NCBI GenBank assembly: GCA_963764685.1 | Contig: CAVXTT010000021.1 | Coordinates: forward strand, 1 to 64,000 | Reading direction: 5' to 3' | Length of the DNA stretch: 64,000 nucleotides | From: CAVXTT01 sp963764685 | GTDB taxonomy: Bacteria > Bacteroidota > Ignavibacteria > Ignavibacteriales > Ignavibacteriaceae | Shown here: positions 16,532 to 25,917 of the stretch, one piece after another | Position numbering within the stretch: position 1 is the first letter of the stretch | Layout of the letters: the number at the start of each line of letters is the position of its first letter | Translations under genes and position numbers: made by a program | Notes under the pieces: generated by a model | Databases searched by the model: none | What the model saw: the letters and a program-made list of their open reading frames with translations, nothing else | What the model was told of the DNA's origin: nothing

Positions 16532-17781
16532 ATGTCGTATTCAACTGCAGGTAAGAAAGCTTTACACAGATCAGCTTAATGATCTAAGATCATTAGGCAT
16601 ATTTAAAGAAGAAAGAGCAATATGCGCTCCCCAGAATTCGGAGATTGAAGTTGAATTCCCAATCGGCTCCGAAAAGAAAAAAGTAATAAATATGTGCGCA
16701 AATAATTATCTCGGGCTTATCTTCTCATCCGGAGGTAATTAAAGCTGCACACCAGGGACTTGATGTAAGAGGCTATGGAATGTCATCCGTAAGATTTATC
16801 TGCGGAACACAGGATATTCATAAGGAACTTGAATGAAAACTGACCGAGTTTCTCGGAACCGAGGATACAATTCTTTTCCCATCCTGTATGGATGCCAATG
16901 CCGGTGTATTTGAAGCCGTACTGACTGATCAGGATGTAATGATTGCCGACCGTCTTGTACACGCATCTATTATCGACGGTATGCGTCTCTGCAAAGCATT
17001 GAATGATTCATTCAAACATTCCGATATGGCTCATCTTGAACAGAAGCTGCAGCAGCATCAGGATAAAAGACTCAGATTAATAGTAACCGACGGTGCCTTC
17101 TCAATGGATGGTGATCTTGCTAAGCTGGATCAGATTGTTGATCTTGCCGAAAAATATAATGCAATGGTCTTTGTTGATGATTCACACTCATCAGGTTATA
17201 TCGGCAGAACCGGCAGAGGTACGCACGAACATTTCGGTGTAGTCGGAAAAATTGATATAATAACTACAACACTTGGGAAAGCACTCGGCGGTGCATCCGG
17301 CGGTTGTGTATCCGGAAGAAGAGAAATAGTTGAATTGTGCCGACAGAAAGCACGTCCTTATCTGTTCTCTAATACAGTAGCTCCCGTAATTGTTGAAGGT
17401 GCGCTTCAGGTGCTATGCATAATATCAAAGTCAACAATCCGCAGGGATAAGCTTGAGCAGAATTCCCTCTACTGGAGAAAAGGACTAACCGAAGCAGGTT
17501 TCATTATTAAAGAAGGTGAAACTGCGATAGTTCCTGTAATGCTCTTTAATGCAAAGCTCTCGCAGGATGTTGCAAAAGATCTTTATGCGGAAGGTATTTA
17601 TGCTGTTGGATTCTTCTTCCCTGTAGTTCCAAAAGGACAGGCAAGGATAAGAACCCAGCTATCCGCAGCTCACGAAAAGCATCATCTTGATAAAGCGCTT
17701 GCTGCATTTATAAAAGTCGGCAAGAAATATGATATCCTGGGAAAGACAAAGCAGGAAATCATAGACCGCTACGGAATGTAA
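16532..17781 (+). CDS. alpha-oxoamine synthase / Kbl-like aminotransferase, ACP-linked (frame-disrupted, one in-frame TGA)
   Basis: PLP enzyme that condenses an acyl thioester with an amino acid. The fold is clear: NMCANNYLGLSSHPEV after repair, SVRFICGTQDIHKELE, HASIIDGMRL, FVDDSHSSGYIG and the PLP-lysine motif TTTLGKALGGASGG. Closest in pattern is glycine C-acetyltransferase (Kbl). The sequence needs two one-base deletions (AAAG at 16556-16559, CTTA at 16716-16719) and has an in-frame TGA at 16834-16836 where Lys or Arg is expected. Repaired length is 415 aa. The adjacent ACP raises the possibility that it uses acyl-ACP, as some serine palmitoyltransferase-like enzymes do. I cannot tell Kbl from a lipid-forming oxoamine synthase by sequence alone. 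The TGA makes a real pseudogene more plausible here than elsewhere. Confidence 0.8.
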
Positions 17782-17797
17782 ACTCACCCTCCTTTAT

Positions 17798-17821
17798 CCC
17801 CCTCTCCATTTGGAGAGGGGG
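17798..17821. repeat. GC hairpin between the two Kbl-family genes
   Basis: CCCCCTCTCC-ATTT-GGAGAGGGGG is a perfect 10-bp stem in the 113-bp gap. It has no T-run on either side, so it is more likely a dispersed palindrome or mRNA-stabilising element than an intrinsic terminator. Similar CCCTCTCC/GGAGAGGG fragments occur near 13690, 33800 and 41930. Confidence 0.5.
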
Positions 17822-17894
17822 TGCTTCATTTATTCGCTGTAATCCGGTAATTTAAAGGTCTGAATTTTATTTTATTAACAAAAGCGAATGTGCT

Positions 17895-19158
17895 ATGTAC
17901 CGAAGAACCAAATACGACCTGAAACAGGAAATAAGCAGCATAAAAGAAGCTAATCTATATAAAGATGAAAGGATCATCCTTTCCGATCAAAAAGCGAGTA
18001 TTAAAGTATCATATCCAGCTGATTCAAAACCAAAAGATGTATTGAACTTCTGTTCAAATAATTACCTGGGACTCGCGAACCACCCCGATATTATCAACGC
18101 CGCTAAGGCAACATTAGATACTCACGGTTTCGGATTATCATCAGTCAGATTTATATGCGGAACACAGGATATTCATAAGGAACTCGAGAAAAAGATCGCC
18201 GATTTCTATCAGACCGAAGACTCAATTCTGTATTCCTCCTGCTTTGATGCCAACGGCGGATTATTCGAAAGCATCCTGGGTCCCGATGATGTTATTATCA
18301 CCGATCAGCTTAACCACGCCAGCATTATCGACGGTATCCGTTTAAGCAAGGCGAGAAGATTAATTTATGAACATTCCGATATGAAATCACTTGAGCAGAA
18401 ACTTCTGCTTGCAAGAGAAGGTGCTGATATATGGGAACATACAGGTCTTGCCCAGGAACCCCATCCTGCTAAAAATATAATTATTGCAACAGACGGTGTC
18501 TTCTCAATGGACGGCGATATTGCAAAGCTCAGGAATATTATTGAGCTGGGAAATAAATATGATGCCCTTGTTATGGTAGATGATTCTCACGCAACAGGCT
18601 TCTTCGGTAAGACAGGACGCGGTGCAATAGAGTATGCAAATGCATTAGGTGAAGTGGATATTATTACATCTACATTAGGAAAAGCTATGGGGGGTGCATC
18701 GGGCGGTTTTACTGCATCCAAGAAAGAAATTATAGATATACTGAGACAAAGATCCAGACCTTATCTCTTTTCCAATACCCTTGCTCCTGCAATTGTGGGT
18801 GCTTCAATTGCAGCATTTAATCTTCTCGAGAAATCAAATGAGCTGAGGGAGAAATTAATGGAGAATACAAAGTACTTCAGAAAAGAAATGGCATGCTCTC
18901 GGATTTGATTTAATTGACAGCGTTCATCCGATAGTACCTGTTCTCTTCAGAAAATTTGATAACGATGCACAGCTTGCACAGGAAATGGCAAAACAGCTGT
19001 ATGATTATGGTATTTATGTGGTGGCTTTCTCTTACCCGGTAGTACAGAAAAGACAGGCAAGGATAAGAGTTCAGATCTCTGCCGTACATACCAAAGAGAA
19101 TCTTAATACGTGTATAAATGCGTTTAAGGAAGTGGGTAGGAAGTTAAAAGTTATCTGA
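17895..19158 (+). CDS. kbl: glycine C-acetyltransferase (2-amino-3-ketobutyrate CoA ligase; one frame error)
   Basis: Cleaves 2-amino-3-ketobutyrate with CoA to glycine and acetyl-CoA, the second step of threonine breakdown. Kbl motifs are NFCSNNYLGLANHPD, SSVRFICGTQDIHKELE, HASIIDGIRLSKA, MVDDSHATGFFG, and PLP lysine in TSTLGKAMGGASGG with RPYLFSNTLAPAIV. A surplus base in GCAT (18891-18894) breaks the frame. The remainder (GFDLIDSVHPIVPVLF ... QARIRVQISAVHT) continues to the TGA at 19156-19158, and the repaired length is 420 aa. It carries an extra insertion of about 20 residues near HTGLAQEPHPAKN. It converges with tdh, whose product is its substrate, and parallels the ACP-linked paralogue upstream. 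Confidence 0.9.
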
Positions 19159-19271
19159 TCTTAAAGTGTCAGTGCCTTGGGTTTAGAAAGAATATTTACA
19201 ACTGTAGGGGCGGTCACTGACCGCCCGCTTTATTCTGATACTTCCGATCTTTTTATGGAACGGGAAATAAA

Positions 19272-19296
19272 AAGGACAGGCATTATGCCTGTCCTT
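19272..19296 (-). terminator. intrinsic terminator of tdh
   Basis: AAGGACAGGCAT-TATGCCTGTCCTT forms a perfect stem of about 12 bp. On the minus strand it is followed by TTTTTATTT. It lies about 50 bp past the tdh stop. Another palindrome, GGGCGGTCACTGACCGCCC (about 19207-19225), lies next to it on the kbl side. Confidence 0.75.
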
Positions 19297-19344
19297 AAAA
19301 ATTTCGACCGCACGTCAGCACGACCAGCACCACCGTACGCTTTT

Positions 19345-20380
19345 TTAGTCCCAATTAAGAATAATCTTGCCGGAGTTGCCCGACCTCATTATTTCAAATC
19401 CTTCCTTGAAGTCATCTATCTTGAATCTATGTGTAATTACGGGAGTAATATCCAGTCCTGATTGTATCATTGCCTGCATCTTGTACCAGGTCTCGAACAT
19501 TTCCCTTCCGTAAATTCCTTTCAGCATCAGGCCATTAAATACTACCTTCTCCCAATTTATGGCAGCGCTTGCGGGGAGAATACCCAGCAATGCTATTCTT
19601 CCCCCGTGGAACATTACATCTATCATACTATTAAGAGCAGCTGGATTACCTGACATTTCCAGTCCGACATCAAAGCCTTCCTTCATTCCCAGGTCTTTCA
19701 TTACATCAGGAAGCTTGTATTTCGATACATCTGACTGCTCTTGTAACTCCTGCCTTTTTTGCAAGCTCAAGACGGTACGGGTTAATATCAGTAATTACAA
19801 CATTCCTTGCCCCTGAATGAACAGCTATTGCTGCAGCCATAATTCCAATCGGACCTGCACCTGTAATAAGAACATCCTCTCCAAGTACATTAAAAGAGAG
19901 CGCCGTATGAGTTGCATTTCCGAAAGGATCAAATATTGAGAATATCTCTTTAGGTATATTAGGATCGCATTCCCATACGTTGGAAACAGGAATACATAAA
20001 TATTCCGCAAAGCAGCCGGGACGGTTAACGCCTACACCCTTTGTATTAGGACAAAGATGATATCTTCCTGCACGGCAGTTTCGGCAGTGTCCGCATACAA
20101 GATGTCCTTCGCCGGTTACCATTTGCCCGACTTCAATATCTTTAACATTGCTGCCGATCGCTTCAATATGACCGACATATTCGTGTCCAACAACCATAGG
20201 TACCGGAATTGTTTTCTTAGCCCAGTCGTCCCAGTTATAAATGTGAATATCTGTCCCGCATATTGATGTCTTGCTTATTTTAATCAGAACATCATTTACC
20301 CCCGGTTCAGGAACAGGAACTTCATCCATCCATATACCAGGTTCTGCATATTTTTTAACAAGAGCTTTCATTTTTTTCAT
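19345..20380 (-). CDS. tdh: L-threonine 3-dehydrogenase (one frame error)
   Basis: Zinc-dependent medium-chain dehydrogenase oxidising threonine to 2-amino-3-ketobutyrate with NAD. Seen are the catalytic zinc site (SICGTDIHIYNWDDWA, VGHEYVGH), the structural zinc cysteines (GHLVCGHCRNCRAGRYHLC), the PFGNATHTAL block and the nucleotide loop ITGAGPIGIMAAA. A surplus base in GTCA (19732-19735) breaks the frame after AKKAGVTRAV; the second part restarts at DVSKYKLPDV and ends at SGKIILNWD. The ATG at 20380 has AGGA upstream; an upstream TTG is unlikely. Repaired length is 344 aa against about 341 for known enzymes. With the convergent kbl it forms the threonine-to-glycine route that yields acetyl-CoA. 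Confidence 0.92.
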
Positions 20381-20513
20381 ATTATCCTGCTTCAAGAAGT
20401 GAAAATTTGTGTATCCAAACTTAGAGAAAAAATCGGATAAATGGATAAGAGAAAATGATAGATGAATGACGGAATATGATACTTATGATGTTTTATTTCT
20501 TACTTCCCAAAAT

Positions 20514-20947
20514 GTCATTGCGAGGAGTCCTCGACGAAGCAATCCCCTAAACTATCGCACAAAAATAGAAATCGTCCTTATATTGTATTTTAAATAACTG
20601 GGGAAACTATGGACAAAAAATATTGTGTTTACATCGTAACTAACAGATATAATACGGTACTTTACACGGGAGTAACAAATAATCTTCTCAGACGAATTTG
20701 GGAACACAAGCAAAAAAGCACTAAATGTTTCAGCAAAAAATATAATTGTGATAAGTTGGTTTATTTTGAAATGTTTGATGATGCCTATAATGCGATTCAG
20801 CGAGAGAAGCAAATTAAAGCCGGATCAAGAAGAAAGAAGCTGGCACTAATTAACAATGTAAACAGAGATGGAAAGATCTATATGGAGATCTCGCGGGGTT
20901 CAATACCAATATAGGGGATTGCTTCGTCGAAGACTCCTCGCAATGAC
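20514..20947. mobile_element. 434-bp unit: GIY-YIG gene between 35-bp inverted repeats
   Basis: The left arm 20514-20548 (GTCATTGCGAGGAGTCCTCG...) and right arm 20913-20947 are inverted copies that match in 34 of 35 positions. They enclose only the GIY-YIG ORF. The arms themselves contain the palindrome CGAGGAGTCCTCG. A solitary copy of the arm is at 28134-28164. The structure is that of a compact mobile unit or a repeat family carrying its own nuclease; mobility is inferred. Confidence 0.65.
20609..20914 (+). CDS. small GIY-YIG nuclease-domain protein
   Basis: 101 aa, a single UvrC-type GIY-YIG domain of the compact class. VYIVTNRYNTVLYTGVTNNLLRRIWEHK holds the two-strand GIY/YIG-like motif (VYI...YTG) and the catalytic Arg in the following helix. 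The later Glu-containing segment YFEMFDDAYNAIQREKQIKAGSRRKKLALI, typical of the family, follows. Such proteins are predicted DNA nucleases; this subgroup is common in Bacteroidota genomes and its role is not established. The stop lies within 2 bp of the right inverted-repeat arm. Confidence 0.85.
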   Translation: MDKKYCVYIVTNRYNTVLYTGVTNNLLRRIWEHKQKSTKCFSKKYNCDKLVYFEMFDDAYNAIQREKQIKAGSRRKKLALINNVNRDGKIYMEISRGSIPI

Positions 20948-21060
20948 TATTATAATTGTCAGCTTTTTGCAGGACGACACACTTCCCTAACAAAGAACTG
21001 CGAACTAAGAACTTATTCATCTATCCATCCATCCATCCATCCATCCGGCTATAATAAAAA

Positions 21061-21078
21061 AGCCCGGCTACCCGGGCT
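21061..21078 (-). terminator. intrinsic terminator of the nucleotidyltransferase-metK-ahcY operon
   Basis: AGCCCGG-CTAC-CCGGGCT is a 7-bp GC stem. On the minus strand it runs into TTTTTT (complement of 21055-21060) and lies about 27 bp past the ahcY stop. An ATCC tetranucleotide run sits just beyond it. Confidence 0.8.
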
Positions 21079-21104
21079 CTCTAAAACTATTATTATTAGT
21101 TTTC

Positions 21105-22432
21105 TTAGTATCTGTAGTAATCCGGTTTGTAAGGACCGTTTACATTAACACCTATATAATCTGCCTGTTCTTTTGATAATGTATCTATTTCTACACCGAT
21201 CTTTGCAAGGTGCAGTCTTGCTACTTTTTCATCAAGATGTTTCGGCAGGGTATATACTTTATTTTCGTAAGCGCCTGAGTTATTCCATAACTCTATCTGT
21301 GCAAGTACCTGGTTGGTAAATGAGTTTGACATTACAAATGAAGGATGTCCCATTGCGCAGCCAAGGTTTACGAGTCTTCCTTCTGCAAGAATAATTACAT
21401 CTTTGCCATCAATTGTATATTTATCAACCTGCGGCTTGATTATATCTTTTGTATGTCCGTAATTTTTATTCAGCCACGCCATATCGATCTCGATATCAAA
21501 ATGACCGATATTGCATACAATAGCTTTATCCTTCATTGCTTTGAAATGCTGGGCTGCTAATAATATTCTGATTTCCGGTAGCTGTAACAACAATATCGGC
21601 TTCCTTTACAGCATCGATCATCTTCTTTACTTCATATCCTTCCATAGCAGCCTGCAGTGCACAAATAGGATCGATCTCAGAAATTATAACACGTACGTGA
21701 GCATTCTTTAATGATTCTGCCGAGCCTTTTCCTACATCACCATAACCGGCAACTACTGCAACTTTACCAGCAAGCATCAGATCGGTAGCTCTTCTTATAG
21801 CATCAACTAATGATTCGCGGCAGCCGTACTTGTTATCGAACTTTGATTTTGTAACTGAGTCGTTAACATTTATTGCAGGCATTGGAAGGGTACCGGCTTT
21901 CATTCTGTCATAAAGTCTGTGAACGCCTGTAGTTGTTTCTTCCGATAAGCCGCGTACTGTTTTTGCAAGTTCAGGATATTTATCAAGAACCATATTTGTA
22001 AGGTCACCGCCGTCATCAAGGATCATATTCAAGAGGTGTACTTTCATCACCGAAGAAAAGGGTCTGCTCAATACACCAGTCGAATTCTTCATTTGTCATT
22101 CCTTTCCAGGCAAATACAGGAATACCTGCAGCAGCTATTGCAGCAGCAGCGTGATCCTGTGTGGAGAAGATATTACAGGATGACCATTTTACTTCGGCAC
22201 CAAGCTCAATAAGAGTTTCGATCAGGACTGCGGTCTGGATTGTCATATGAAGACATCCTGCAATCCTTGCACCCTTTAAAGGTTTCTTAGGACCATATTC
22301 TTTTCGTAAAGCCATCAGACCTGGCATTTCTGCTTCAGCCAGCTTTATTTCTTTTCGTCCCCATTCCGCAAGAGATATATCTTTAACTTTATATTTTTCG
22401 AGCTTAACTGTTGTTTCGACCATATGACTCAT
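21105..22432 (-). CDS. ahcY: S-adenosylhomocysteinase (two frame errors)
   Basis: Hydrolyses S-adenosylhomocysteine to adenosine and homocysteine in the methyl cycle. Three frames supply the full protein: N-terminal IAGCLHMTIQTAVLIETL and SSCNIFSTQDHAAAAI; a middle part with GVHRLYDRM, INVNDSVTKSKFDN and the NAD-binding VAGYGDVGKGSAESL; and a C-terminus with AMKDKAIVCNIGHFD, RLVNLGCAMGHPSFVMSNSF and the conserved ending YKPDYYRY. Surplus bases lie in CTTG (22030-22033) and ATTA (21558-21561). Repaired length is 441 aa. It follows metK by 25 bp on the same strand, so S-adenosylmethionine synthesis and recycling are co-transcribed. Confidence 0.93.
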
Positions 22433-22457
22433 TTTACTCCTTATCTATTTATAATTT

Positions 22458-23600
22458 CTAAGCATATTTCTTGAACAACGGAACAAGGTCTAATTGTTCC
22501 CACGTAAATTCTTTTTCATTCCTGCCGAAGTGACCGTATGCAGATGTTTTCTGGTAAATAGGTCTCCTGAGCTGAAGTCTCTCAATAATTCCGCGCGGTG
22601 TAAGATCAACTTCCTTTTGCAGCATATTAGAAATTTCAAAATCAGGTATAACTCCTGTACCCTTTGTATCAACATAAACTGATATCGGTTGAGCAACACC
22701 GATAGCATAAGATACCTGGACAAGGCATTCCCTGGCAAGTTTTGCAGCAACAATATTTTTAGCAATATGTCTTGCAGCATATGTTGCGCTTCTGTCTACT
22801 TTTGAAGGATCCTTTCCTGAGAACGCTCCGCCGCCGTGAGGCGCCCAGCCGCCGTAGGTATCAACAATAATTTTTCTTCCGGTAAGACCGCTGTCGCCGT
22901 GAGGGCCGCCGATCTCAAATCTTCCTGTAGGATTAACAAAATATTTAGTCTTCGCATCAATATATTTTTCAGGAATAACAGATTTTATCACACACTCAAT
23001 TACATCTTCCTTAATTTTCTCCTGCTTTACATCAGCATCGTGCTGTGTTGAAACAACTACAGCATCTACTCTTAAAGGCTGTTTGTTATTATCATATTCA
23101 ATTGTAACCTGGGATTTAGCATCGGGACGGAGATAAGGCATTGAGTTGTTTGCTTTTCTTCGGATGTCGGCAAGCTTCTTAACAAGCTGATGAGCATACA
23201 TTATAGGCATAGGCATAAGCTCAGCAGTCTGATCACAGGCATAGCCAAACATAATACCCTGGTCGCCTGCACCGCCTGTATCAACTCCCATAGAAATATC
23301 CGGTGACTGGCTGTGAATTGCATTTAAGACAGAGCAGGATTCAGAATCAAATTTATAATCTGCACTTGTATAACCAATCCTTCTCACTGTTTCTCTGGCA
23401 ACATCTGCAATTTCAATATATGCTTTTGTTGTAATTTCACCGCCGACTAAAATAAGCCCTGTGGTTACAAATGTTTCGCAAGCTACACGTGCATTCGGAT
23501 CCTGAGTAAAAATTGCATCCAATACACCGTCTGATATCGCATCACATACTTTATCAGGATGCCCTTCGGAAACTGATTCCGATGTAAAGAAGAAAGACAT
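22458..23600 (-). CDS. metK: S-adenosylmethionine synthetase
   Basis: 380 aa, intact, the usual length. Makes S-adenosylmethionine from methionine and ATP as a cytosolic tetramer. Signatures are the N-terminal TSESVSEGHPDKVCDAISD (ATP/metal), GAGDQGIMFGYA (signature 1), FVNPTGRFEIGGPHGDSGLTGRKI and GGGAFSGKDPSKVDRS (signature 2 region with catalytic Lys/Asp). It sits between the nucleotidyltransferase gene (21 bp upstream) and ahcY (25 bp downstream) in one leftward operon. I see no SAM-riboswitch-like structure in the short gap upstream of it. Confidence 0.97.
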   Translation of the reverse strand: MSFFFTSESVSEGHPDKVCDAISDGVLDAIFTQDPNARVACETFVTTGLILVGGEITTKAYIEIADVARETVRRIGYTSADYKFDSESCSVLNAIHSQSPDISMGVDTGGAGDQGIMFGYACDQTAELMPMPIMYAHQLVKKLADIRRKANNSMPYLRPDAKSQVTIEYDNNKQPLRVDAVVVSTQHDADVKQEKIKEDVIECVIKSVIPEKYIDAKTKYFVNPTGRFEIGGPHGDSGLTGRKIIVDTYGGWAPHGGGAFSGKDPSKVDRSATYAARHIAKNIVAAKLARECLVQVSYAIGVAQPISVYVDTKGTGVIPDFEISNMLQKEVDLTPRGIIERLQLRRPIYQKTSAYGHFGRNEKEFTWEQLDLVPLFKKYA

Positions 23601-23621
23601 TATATATTTACCTTATTTGAA

Positions 23622-24600
23622 TTAATAAAAATCGATTTCAGATGAATCGCCGGAATTTAATCTCTTAAAACTACCCCTAATTATTGAATTATTTCCTATA
23701 ATAGAATTATCGAGCAGCGTCTTAGAAACCTGGGCATTAGCCCCGATTATTGAATTCCTGATAATGGAATCCTTGATATTGCAGTCGCGGTCGATAGTTG
23801 CATAAGGACCAATAACAGAATTCTGAATATCAACATCATCGGCAATAAATACCGGCTTGTTAATAACCACATTATTAAATTTTTTATTTACACTTTTAAG
23901 ATCAAGCAGGTATTGGTTAGTGGAAAGCAGCGTTTCCGGTTTACCGCAGTCATACCATCCGTCAACAGGAAAAGTTGTAATCTTTTCACCTGCATCGATC
24001 ATAAGCTGAAGAGCATCTGTAAGCTGAAGTTCACCTTTTGTTCTAACATCTTTTTCAACCAGCTGAATAAGTGCTTTTTTAAGCGCCTCAGAATTGGCTA
24101 AATAATATAGTCCTACCAAGTGCAAGATTTGATACAGATATAAGCGGTTTTTCAACAAGCTTTCTGATCTGACCGTCATCTATAACCGCAACACCAAACC
24201 TGCGGGGATCCTCTACATATTTAACTCCCAAAGCAGAGTGCTTGTTCTTAAAAACTTCTTTTAAATTAACATCAAAGATCGTATCTCCGAGAATAATAAA
24301 TATCTCCTCATCATCAAATGTCGGGATGGCAGTATAAATTGCATGTCCCAATCCTTCCATCTGTTCCTGTATTACAAAATCAGCTTTTAATGTAGGGTAT
24401 TCCCTTTGGACATATGATTTTATCATATCGCCGAGGTGCCCTATCACGAAAGTGGCTTTAGTAATTCTCTCATCGAGCAGCTTCTCAATAATATGCCCGA
24501 TAATAGGCTTTCCGCCCACATTCAAAAGCACTTTCGGAGTAGTATAGGTATGTGGTTTTAACCTGCTTCCAATACCTGCTACCGGAATAACAGCTCTCAT
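23622..24600 (-). CDS. sugar-1-phosphate nucleotidyltransferase with hexapeptide tail (one frame error)
   Basis: N-terminal GT-A nucleotidyltransferase domain (VIPVAGIGSRLKPHT with the NTP-binding G-G-x-SRL-like loop, TPKVLLNVGGKPII, ILGDTIFDV, LVEKP). After the frame break come GWYDCGKPETLL and a left-handed helix tail with isoleucine-rich hexapeptides (VVINKPVFIADDVDIQNSVI and onward). A surplus base in CTTG (24117-24120) causes the break, and the repaired length is 325 aa. The family includes glucose-1-phosphate thymidylyl-, uridylyl- and mannose-1-phosphate guanylyltransferases; the exact substrate cannot be read from sequence. It is the first gene of the metK-ahcY operon, an unusual partner for methyl-cycle genes. 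Confidence 0.85.
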
Positions 24601-24779
24601 TTTTCTCTTAATAGTGATAATTTTTAGAACTATAAAATTACCGAATAAGCCAAATACTTACAAATAATAAATTAGTGCGGAAGTACGGAGTAGAATAGAC
24701 ATCCCGAACCACTCGTCAATTTTAATTATCCAACTATCCATTTATCCATTCTTGCTATATTTGTAACAAAAAAGATTAA

Positions 24780-25745
24780 ATGTCTCAACAGATTACAATA
24801 TCCACACGGATCACATCTCTTTTTAATATTGATTATCCTATTGTCCAGGCGGGAATGGTATGGGTTTCGGGATGGAAACTTGCATCGGCAGTTTCTGAAG
24901 CAGGAGGATTAGGTCTAATCGGTGCCGGTTCTATGAAAGCCGGGCTTCTCAGGGAGCACATTAAAGATTGCAAAAAAGCTACTTCCAAACCGTTCGGTGT
25001 AAATATCCCTCAATTGAGAGAAGATGCCTCACAACTTGTGAATGCTGCAATTGAAGAAGGAGTTAAAATTATTTTTACTTCCGCAGGAAGTCCCTCCAAA
25101 TTTATAGACGAAATGAAAAAGAATGATATAAAAGTAGTTCACGTTGTTCCGTCAGTAAAATTTGGGTTAAAAGCACAGGCAGCCGGATGTGATGCTGTTG
25201 TTGGCGAAGGTGTTGAAGCAGGAGGACATAATGGAATTGATCAGACATCCACACTCGCACTAATCCCTCCACTTTCCGACGCATTAGAAATTCCTGTTAT
25301 TGCGGCCGGCGGTATTGCCGACGGACGCGGTATTTTAGCTGCCCTTGCTCTGGGCGCCGAAGGTGTACAGTTAGGAACCCGGTTTGCTGCAACAATTGAA
25401 TCATCCGCCCATCCAAATTATAAAAGAAGGGTAATCGAAGCCGACGACGGGGATACTACTTTAGCCTTTTCAAAAATAGGCTTGGTTAGAATGCTCAAGA
25501 ATGAATTTGCTTTTCAGGCTGTCAAGGCAGAGCGGGAAGGTTGGGAGGAAGCAAAATTAAGAGAGCTTCTCGGCACTAAAAGAGAAAGGATGGGGATATT
25601 CGAAGGGGATGAAAAAGAAGGAGAACTTGAAGCCGGGCAAGGAGCCGCACTCATAAAGGAAATTCTTCCGGTTAAAGCATTATTCCAGAATCTCTTACAA
25701 GAATATAAGTCAGCCATTGAAGGGGTAAACAAAATCTCTTCCTAA
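24780..25745 (+). CDS. nitronate monooxygenase / FabK-like flavoprotein
   Basis: 321 aa TIM-barrel FMN protein. Motifs are IDYPIVQAGMVWVSGWKLA, the Gly-rich AGGLGLIGAGSM, the catalytic His region GVEAGGHNG and the phosphate-binding IAAGGIADGRGILAALALGAEGVQLGTRF. The family (NPD/2-nitropropane dioxygenase) oxidises alkyl nitronates; close relatives are FabK enoyl-ACP reductases, and the two are hard to separate. Here the active-site EAGGH of the nitronate type is present. The ATG at 24780 has only a weak ribosome site (AAAAAAG). Single-gene unit. Confidence 0.88.
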   Translation: MSQQITISTRITSLFNIDYPIVQAGMVWVSGWKLASAVSEAGGLGLIGAGSMKAGLLREHIKDCKKATSKPFGVNIPQLREDASQLVNAAIEEGVKIIFTSAGSPSKFIDEMKKNDIKVVHVVPSVKFGLKAQAAGCDAVVGEGVEAGGHNGIDQTSTLALIPPLSDALEIPVIAAGGIADGRGILAALALGAEGVQLGTRFAATIESSAHPNYKRRVIEADDGDTTLAFSKIGLVRMLKNEFAFQAVKAEREGWEEAKLRELLGTKRERMGIFEGDEKEGELEAGQGAALIKEILPVKALFQNLLQEYKSAIEGVNKISS

Positions 25746-25917
25746 GCACTTTTTCAATCGGATCTTTCCCAATGAACAGCAATAATCTAGTTGTTTCAGT
25801 TTTAACAAAGTTTGGCTTATACCCTTAACAATCCCTTCATTTAATCAGGAAATAAGATTAATTTAGGCTGCCTGATATGCTAATATGACAGGTTACATTG
25901 TTTTTAGAGATTTTTAA

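Noticed and set aside
23600..23640. SAM riboswitch before metK
   Set aside because: Only 21 bp separate metK from the gene upstream; no room for the fold, and none is seen before 24600.
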